Assembly (NCBI GenBank): GCA_905479765.1
Contig: CAJQNW010000067.1
Span: 1 to 36,574, forward strand
From: an uncultured Tepidamorphus sp.
GTDB taxonomy: Bacteria; Pseudomonadota; Alphaproteobacteria; Rhizobiales; Tepidamorphaceae
Direction: 5' to 3'
DNA: 36,574 nt
How positions within the stretch are numbered: position 1 is the first letter of the stretch; the number at the start of each line of letters is the position of its first letter. Below the pieces are notes generated by a model. It did not search any database. It was not told the origin of the DNA and worked only from the letters and a program-made list of their open reading frames with translations. Positions 31,624-36,574 of the stretch are shown here, piece after piece. Made by a program: the position numbers and the translations under genes.

Positions 31624-32098
31624 TCTTCGGGCAAGGCTGGCACACCAGATCCCCGGCCGCACCCGCCTGCGGCTTGAAGGCGAGGCGGCGGACCAAGCCG
31701 AACTCGAGCGGCTGGCTGAGTCCATCGCCGCGATGCCCGGCGTGCGCCGTGTCGATATCCGCGCCGACACCGGCAGCATCCTTATTCGGCACACCGGCGC
31801 ATTCGAGACGGTTTCCGAAGGCTTAGAGGCTGTCGGGCTTGCGCTGTTGCCCGCTGTCCTCGAGGACGTTGTGGATCCGATCGGCGACACCGGGCGCGAA
31901 CTCGGCGAACTCAACGCGGCCTTCGACAAGCTGACCGGCGGCAAGATCGATTTCTGGAGCGCGGCGTTTCTGGGCGTCCTCGGCATCGGCCTTTGGCAGC
32001 TCGGCCGTGGCCGGGTCGCGGGTCCGGCGCTTACCGTTCTAGGCCAGGCGGCGACAATTGCGATGGCGCGTCCGTTCCGTCCTTCGAAACGGAAATGA
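31616..32098 (+). CDS. HMA2-like heavy-metal-associated domain protein
   Basis: Read from GTG 31616 (160 aa), it has an N-terminal ferredoxin-like domain with LAHQIPGRTRLRLEG, PGVRRVDIRADTGSILIRH, and no CxxC metal motif, as in HMA2-type domains. A short hydrophobic segment follows (FLGVLGIGLWQLG). The H-x-x-P-G-R-x-R-L-R motif is repeated at the start of the convergent P-type ATPase, so the two may share a ligand or partner. The gene overlaps the DUF5132 gene by 8 bp and the ATPase gene tail to tail by 68 bp. Confidence 0.75.
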   Translation: MPDLRARLAHQIPGRTRLRLEGEAADQAELERLAESIAAMPGVRRVDIRADTGSILIRHTGAFETVSEGLEAVGLALLPAVLEDVVDPIGDTGRELGELNAAFDKLTGGKIDFWSAAFLGVLGIGLWQLGRGRVAGPALTVLGQAATIAMARPFRPSKRK

Positions 32099-34991
32099 GC
32101 CGCCGGCCTTTGGCAAGCGCGAAGAAGCTGCCCGCCAGCGTCGCCGACAGGGCGAATTCCGACCAATGGACCGGGCCGACGCCGAGCAGGTTGCGCAGGC
32201 GCGGAACCATGAACGGCAGCGCCAGCATGCCTCCGGCGCCCAGCAGCGTTGCCTCCAGCCGGCGTTCGGAGCGCCGCTTGTTGCGACCGGTGCGGTCGCG
32301 CAGCACCCAGCCCTGGAGGATCTGCGCCATCGCCAGCGTCAGGAAGGTCACGGTGCGGGTCGGCGGGCCGACGCCTTCGCGGCGCAGGCTGATGAAATGG
32401 CCGATCAGCGCGGCGGCCGCGATGCCGGCACCGTCGAACAGCATACTGGCGGCATCGCCGCGGCTGAACAGATCCCGTTCAGCGTCGGCGGGCGGGCGCG
32501 CCATTACCTCGCCGGGTTCGGCCAGCGCCAGACCGAGCGCCGGCATGATGTCGGTGACGAGGTTGAGCCAGAACAGTTCCATCGGCGTTTCCATCTCGCC
32601 GCGCCCGTGCAGTTCCTCGATGACCATCACCATGATTTCCGACAGGTTGGTCGACAGCAGGTAGCGAACCGCGTTGCGGATGTTGTCCTCTGTCGCGCGG
32701 CCGCGCGCGATGGCGCGGGCCAGTTCGCGCAGGTCGTCGTCGGCGATGACGAGGTCGGCGACTTCGCGGGCGACCGCCGTACCGCGTTGTCCCATCGCGA
32801 TGCCGACGGAGGCCGCGCGTAGCGCCGGGCCGTCGTTGACGCCGTCGCCGATCATCGCCACCCGGTGCCCGGCCGCCTGCATGGCTTCGACGATACGCAG
32901 TTTGTCGGCGGGGCTGACGCGGGCGAAGATCGAGGTGTGGTCGGCGAGACGACCGATCTCCTCGCGGCTGAGCGTAGCCAGGCTCGGGCCGTCGGCGACA
33001 TCGAATATCGCGGATCGTGACAGGCCGAGCGCCTGGCCGACGGCGAGCGCGGTGGCCGGCTGGTCGCCGGTGATCATGACGGTGCGGATGCCGGCGCCGT
33101 GCAGCTGTTCGATGGCCTCGCGGGCTTCAAACCGCAGCGGATCGGCAAGACCGACGAGACCCTGCCAGACGAACTTGCCCGAGGGCTTCTCGTGGAGCGT
33201 TGCGTCCGCATAGCCGACGCCGAGGACGCGCAGGCCCCGGGCGGCCATCGCCTCGTTGGCTTTGAGGATTTCCGCGCGGCGCTCCTCGTTCAGTGGCAAT
33301 GTCCGACCGTCGACGCGTTCCTCGACGGCAAAGCTCAGCAGTTCGTCCGGCGCGCCCTTCACGTAGAGCCTGGGACTGCCCTTGCGAACATGCTCGCTCG
33401 CCATCCAGCGGCGGCGATGATTGCGGCTGCGGACATCGCGCATCGGCCGCTCGCCGCGCAGATCGTTCACGGGGACACCGGCTTTTACGGCGAATTCGAG
33501 CAGCGCCTGCTCGGTGCCGGAGCCCTGTCCCTCGCGGGCCTCGTTGCACAGAGATACGGTCTGGGCCAGCGCGAACAGGTCGTTGCTGCCGTCGCGCTGC
33601 AGATCCTCCGGACCAACGTGGTGCTCATCCTGCGAGATATCCAGAACCGTGTCGCCGGCAATCGCGGCGACGACGGCCATGCGGTTTTCGGTCAGGGTGC
33701 CGGTCTTGTCGAAGCAGATCGTGTCGACGGTGCCGATCGACTCGATCGCCGGCAGCGCTCGGACATAGGCGCCCTGCTTTTCCAGCGTCCGCGCGCTCAG
33801 CGCCATGGTGGTCGTGGCGACCGCCGGCAGCCCCTCGGGAATGGCGGCGACGGCAAGCGCGATGGCACTCTTGACTATCAGGACCGGCCGTTCGCCGCGC
33901 AGCAGGCCGATGCCGAGCACCAGACCGGAGACGCCGAGGCAGACGGCGGCGAGTTGCTGGCCGAGCCGGTCGAGCTTGTCCTCGATTGCCGGGCGGGGCG
34001 GGCGGGCCGAGTTGATGAGCCCGCGGGTATGCGCCATCTCGGTGGATGTGCCTGTGGCGAAAACGACGGCGCGGCCATTGCCGCCGGTCACCACCGTTCC
34101 GGCATGGACGATGTTGAAACGATCCGACACGGCCGCGGGGGCGCGCTTGAGCGGATCGGCCGTCTTTTCGACTGGCAGGCTTTCGCCGGTCAGCGCAGAT
34201 TCATCGACGCTCAGGTCGTCGACCTCGATCAGGCGCGCGTCGGCTGCGATCTGCATGCCCTGCGCGAGAACCAGGATATCGCCGGGCACGACATCCTGGG
34301 CAGGGATCAGCAGGGGCTTGCCGTCGCGATAGACAGCCGCCTCGTGCTCGACGGGTTTCGATAACCGCCGGATCAGCCGTTCCGTGGCGTTCTCGGTGGA
34401 AAAGCCGATGGCGGAGTTGGCGGCGACGACACCCAGCGTGACGACGGCATCGAGAACGCCCCCGGTGGCAAGCGACAAGACCGCCGAGCCGAGCAGCATG
34501 CCGACCGGCATCGTGGTGACCTGTTCGAGCAGCATGTCGCGGCGGGCACGGCCGCTTTCGACAGGCGTGGCATTGGGACCGTGGGTCCGGCGGCGCTCGA
34601 CGACCTCGTCGGCGGATAGACCGCCCTTCGGGCTCTCGCACCGGGCCAGCGCGGCACGGACGTCGCTCAGGGCGAATTCATCGAGTTTCGGATAGCGCGG
34701 TCTTGGCGCCGGCGATCTGTTTGCGGGGGCAGCCAGCTCCGGTTCGTCGATACCCGTCTGTTCGCATGGAGCGGGATTGGCGATCGCGTCGGCTATGAGG
34801 GTGGCAACGGCTGCCCGGTCCAGCGATTTCGGATGCCGGACAAGGACGCCCCTGGCCCATTTGTCTGCGGAGAGCAGTTCCAATCCCTGAGCCGACAGGT
34901 GCGCGCTGATCGGTGTCCAGGAATCCGGCCAGCGCCCGTCGATCCGGAGCCGGGTCCGTCCGGGAAGGTGATGGTGTACTCGTACGCGCAC
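32031..34991 (-). CDS. P2-type cation-transporting P-type ATPase with N-terminal HMA2-like domain
   Basis: The 986-aa protein starts at GTG 34991, 14 bp after the phnN stop. Residues 1-70 form an HMA2-like domain (HHHLPGRTRLRIDG). The core has the actuator LTGESLP (267-273), the membrane motif AIPEGLP (383-389), phosphorylation site DKTGTLT (428-434), ITGDQPATA and MIGDGVNDGPALRAA. PEGLP and NLVTDIMPALGLALAEP resemble Ca2+/Mg2+ P2 ATPases rather than CPx heavy-metal pumps. It pumps a cation across the inner membrane; which ion is unknown. Its place immediately after phnN suggests co-transcription with C-P lyase genes. Confidence 0.9.
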   Translation of the reverse strand: MRVRVHHHLPGRTRLRIDGRWPDSWTPISAHLSAQGLELLSADKWARGVLVRHPKSLDRAAVATLIADAIANPAPCEQTGIDEPELAAPANRSPAPRPRYPKLDEFALSDVRAALARCESPKGGLSADEVVERRRTHGPNATPVESGRARRDMLLEQVTTMPVGMLLGSAVLSLATGGVLDAVVTLGVVAANSAIGFSTENATERLIRRLSKPVEHEAAVYRDGKPLLIPAQDVVPGDILVLAQGMQIAADARLIEVDDLSVDESALTGESLPVEKTADPLKRAPAAVSDRFNIVHAGTVVTGGNGRAVVFATGTSTEMAHTRGLINSARPPRPAIEDKLDRLGQQLAAVCLGVSGLVLGIGLLRGERPVLIVKSAIALAVAAIPEGLPAVATTTMALSARTLEKQGAYVRALPAIESIGTVDTICFDKTGTLTENRMAVVAAIAGDTVLDISQDEHHVGPEDLQRDGSNDLFALAQTVSLCNEAREGQGSGTEQALLEFAVKAGVPVNDLRGERPMRDVRSRNHRRRWMASEHVRKGSPRLYVKGAPDELLSFAVEERVDGRTLPLNEERRAEILKANEAMAARGLRVLGVGYADATLHEKPSGKFVWQGLVGLADPLRFEAREAIEQLHGAGIRTVMITGDQPATALAVGQALGLSRSAIFDVADGPSLATLSREEIGRLADHTSIFARVSPADKLRIVEAMQAAGHRVAMIGDGVNDGPALRAASVGIAMGQRGTAVAREVADLVIADDDLRELARAIARGRATEDNIRNAVRYLLSTNLSEIMVMVIEELHGRGEMETPMELFWLNLVTDIMPALGLALAEPGEVMARPPADAERDLFSRGDAASMLFDGAGIAAAALIGHFISLRREGVGPPTRTVTFLTLAMAQILQGWVLRDRTGRNKRRSERRLEATLLGAGGMLALPFMVPRLRNLLGVGPVHWSEFALSATLAGSFFALAKGRRLISVSKDGTDAPSQLSPPGLER

Positions 34992-35005
34992 GTCGACGAT
35001 CCCGG

Positions 35006-35620
35006 CTACTCCGCTAGCTGGCGTAGATCCTCTCCATCTAGCCTCCCCGCGACCAACCCTTCAATGACGTTTCGCAAACGCTGCGCTGATTGTCGGGGCT
35101 CACGGTCGTTGACGATCTCGACCAGCGTTACACCGTCGGGAACCGTAACAGGAACAGGCGTCAGGCGTTCGTCGATATCCGCGCCGCTCTCGCGTCCCCG
35201 GCCTTCGATCCGGGCGCGCAGGATATCGGGCGGCGCGGTCACGTGAACCACGGTGACGTGACGATATCGCTGTGCCGCCGCGCCAACGGCCTTCCGGGAT
35301 AGATTGGCGACGACGACCGATCCCGCCGCGATCCACTCGTCGACGATCAGCGGAACCGCGTAGCCGAGCCCGTGGGCGCGCCAATGCAGGGCGACGCCAT
35401 CGCTATCGACCAGCCGATCGAAAGAGGCTTCGTCAAGCGTGTCGTGATCTTCCGACTTCGTATCGGCCGTGCGGGTGATCAGTCGGCGCGGAAACCGGAT
35501 GCGGGGGTCGGTTGTGACGGCTTCGGCGGCAAGCCTTATCAGCGTGTCCTTGCCGGCGCCGGACGGGCCAACGACTGGCACGAAGGTGCCCGGTCCAATT
35601 CGTGCGCGGTCGCCATTCAC
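35006..35620 (-). CDS. phnN: Ribose 1,5-bisphosphokinase PhnN
   Basis: The 204-aa kinase has the guanylate-kinase-like P-loop VVGPSGAGKDTLIRLA near residue 16, RRLITR (phosphate contact), the substrate segment ALHWRAHGLGYAVP and VVHVTAPPDILRARIEGRGRE. PhnN makes PRPP from ribose 1,5-bisphosphate, completing the C-P lyase route. Its start overlaps the HD gene stop by 4 bp (ATGA), and phnM lies one gene further up, so this is the 3' end of a phn operon. The C-terminus is about 15 residues longer than the E. coli type. Confidence 0.92.
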   Translation of the reverse strand: MNGDRARIGPGTFVPVVGPSGAGKDTLIRLAAEAVTTDPRIRFPRRLITRTADTKSEDHDTLDEASFDRLVDSDGVALHWRAHGLGYAVPLIVDEWIAAGSVVVANLSRKAVGAAAQRYRHVTVVHVTAPPDILRARIEGRGRESGADIDERLTPVPVTVPDGVTLVEIVNDREPRQSAQRLRNVIEGLVAGRLDGEDLRQLAE

Positions 35621-36198
35621 GCCGGGCTCTCGGACAGCGCGGCGTCCGCGTCGACGCGGAAATCGTCGAGAGCCGGCGTCCGCGCCTCGGTGTCCTTGGC
35701 CAGATCGTCCCAGACGCGCAGCCGCACCGCGTCGCGGGCAAACGGCGCGGCGATGAACTCGGCTGCTTCGGCTACGGAGAAGCGGCCGCCCTGCACCTTC
35801 AGCGAGGCGACGGAGGCCGGCGAGAGGTCGGCGAAGTAGTCGGTATTGGTTGCGCAGAGATAGCGTTTGGCGGCGACATGCATACGGATCGGCTCGGTCA
35901 CGGCCGGCCCGAACCAGCGCGCTAGGTGAGCGGCAGCGACTTCCTCGTGCAGCATGTCTATCCCCCGTTCGGCGGCGCCATCGTCGCCAGCGCCGTCATC
36001 GACGACGAGATGACCATAGTCGTGCAGAAGCGCCGCCGTCACGAGACTTGCCGTCGCACCGGCGCGGCGCGCCATCGTCGCGCACTGCAGCGCGTGCTGG
36101 AGCTGCGTCACCGCCTCGCCGCCATACATCTCATGCCCGCGACCGGCAAGATTGTCGAAGATCTCGTCGACGATACGGCTTGCGCGCCTGCCGTTCAT
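35617..36198 (-). CDS. PhnZ/TmpB-like HD-domain protein of the phn operon
   Basis: The 193-aa HD protein belongs to the phosphonate-operon HD family (TIGR03276 as I know it). Metal-ligand candidates are H35 (QLQHALQ), H59-D60 (LLHDYGH), H84, H107 and D164, almost the spacing of the mixed-valence diiron oxygenase PhnZ. It also keeps Tyr25 and Glu28 (YGGE), H63, K111, S129 and R161, which correspond to what I recall as the PhnZ lid and substrate residues. PhnZ oxidatively cleaves 1-hydroxy-2-aminoethylphosphonate to glycine and phosphate; TmpB does the same with the trimethylated substrate. Here it overlaps phnM and phnN by 4 bp each. Confidence 0.85.
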   Translation of the reverse strand: MNGRRASRIVDEIFDNLAGRGHEMYGGEAVTQLQHALQCATMARRAGATASLVTAALLHDYGHLVVDDGAGDDGAAERGIDMLHEEVAAAHLARWFGPAVTEPIRMHVAAKRYLCATNTDYFADLSPASVASLKVQGGRFSVAEAAEFIAAPFARDAVRLRVWDDLAKDTEARTPALDDFRVDADAALSESPA

Positions 36199-36574
36199 GC
36201 GACCCTCTTTCCTCTGCGCCAGACGCCGCGAACCACCGGGACGTCGTCCTCGAAGCGGACACGGACGAGGTCGGCGGACAGCCCCTCGGCGATCTCGCCG
36301 CGATCGTTAAGACCCACGGCACGCGCAGGATTTGACGTCACGAGACGGATCGCCTGCGGCAGCGTGATCGAGTCGACGCGCTGCGGCAGAACGAAGGCGG
36401 CATGAAGCAGACTGAAGGGGATATAGTCCGACGACAGCACGTCGAGCAGCCCGTTCCGAGCCAGATCGATCGCCGATACGTTTCCCGAATGCGACGCGCC
36501 GCGCACGACGTTGGGCGCGCCCATCAGGACCGCCAGACCGGCGGTGTGCGCCGCGCGGGCCGCTTCCACCGTGG
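36195..36574 (-). CDS. phnM: PhnM, ribose 1-methylphosphonate 5-triphosphate diphosphatase (C-terminal part)
   Basis: The gene runs off the right edge; about 126 C-terminal residues are visible. VEAARAAHTAGLAVLMGAPN, VVRGASHSGNVSAIDLA and LLDVLSSDYIPFSLLHAAF are hallmark PhnM segments. ASHSGN and SSDY belong to the metal-dependent amidohydrolase active site, and the end forms the small beta-domain (NPARAVGLNDRGEIAEGLSADLV). PhnM removes pyrophosphate from the C-P lyase intermediate. Its stop overlaps the HD gene start by 4 bp. Upstream phnG-L genes would be expected beyond the window edge. Confidence 0.92.
   Translation of the reverse strand, partial: TVEAARAAHTAGLAVLMGAPNVVRGASHSGNVSAIDLARNGLLDVLSSDYIPFSLLHAAFVLPQRVDSITLPQAIRLVTSNPARAVGLNDRGEIAEGLSADLVRVRFEDDVPVVRGVWRRGKRVA

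Noticed and set aside
1-36574. CRISPR array, tRNA/rRNA, prophage or insertion-sequence transposase
   Set aside because: No regularly spaced repeats, no recognisable tRNA/rRNA sequence and no transposase, integrase or phage structural ORF were seen on either strand.

Overview
The window looks like chromosomal DNA of a GC-rich alphaproteobacterium, probably Hyphomicrobiales/Rhizobiales or Rhodospirillales-like. The reasons are the very high GC, dense gene packing with many 4-bp ATGA/GTGA overlaps, frequent GTG/TTG starts, several MarR regulators, Bug/TctC- and TAXI-type transporters, and palindromic intergenic elements typical of that class. I see no tRNA, rRNA, CRISPR array, phage gene or transposase. 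No stretch over about 300 bases lacks a gene.

Layout. (1) 1-356: edge-truncated chimeric ORF (aldehyde dehydrogenase N-terminus joined in frame to a D-2-hydroxyacid dehydrogenase), divergent from an AraC regulator. (2) 1510-4003: minus-strand operon of marR, a small membrane protein, a methyltransferase and a nucleoside hydrolase, behind twin 19-bp palindromes. (3) 4058-7504: class III cyclase-TPR protein, double OsmC protein and DUF1801 protein. (4) 7733-11427: tctA, tctB, tctC and marR, bracketed on one side by a marR remnant. (5) 11475-16103: second marR, Bcr/CflA exporter, DUF1932 dehydrogenase, 2-pyrone-4,6-dicarboxylate hydrolase (ligI) and an EamA exporter. (6) 16203-20142: gentisate module with an FAD hydroxylase divergent from gentisate dioxygenase, FAH hydrolase and marR. 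(7) 20200-20293: MITE-like element. (8) 20325-30736: large catabolic block around a GntR/FCD regulator. It holds a MetE-like protein, two alpha/beta hydrolases, a fused TRAP permease, a TAXI receptor, an FMN reductase, two SDRs and a luciferase-like monooxygenase. (9) 30738-31064: shortened glyoxalase I. (10) 31270-36574: DUF5132 protein and HMA2-like protein converging on a P-type ATPase, which lies 14 bp behind phnM, a PhnZ-like HD gene and phnN.

How the genes work together. The left two thirds is an aromatic-acid catabolic district: uptake by tripartite tricarboxylate and TRAP systems, ring hydroxylation, ring cleavage (gentisate), lactone hydrolysis (PDC branch of protocatechuate 4,5-cleavage) and acylpyruvate hydrolysis, with local MarR/AraC/GntR control. 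The most system-like part is 20.3-30.7 kb. Four GTATAC/GCATAC-centred palindromes sit in the two divergent promoter regions, so one GntR protein could control a two-component flavin monooxygenase (luciferase-like oxygenase plus FMN reductase), hydrolases, SDRs, a zinc alkyltransferase-like protein and a dedicated transporter. Its substrate cannot be read from the sequence. The right end is the tail of a C-P lyase (phn) operon that appears to carry a cation P-type ATPase as its last gene.

Two genes (the left-edge chimera and gloA) look like in-frame collapses at short similarities. They could be real deletions or assembly artefacts and should be checked in reads.
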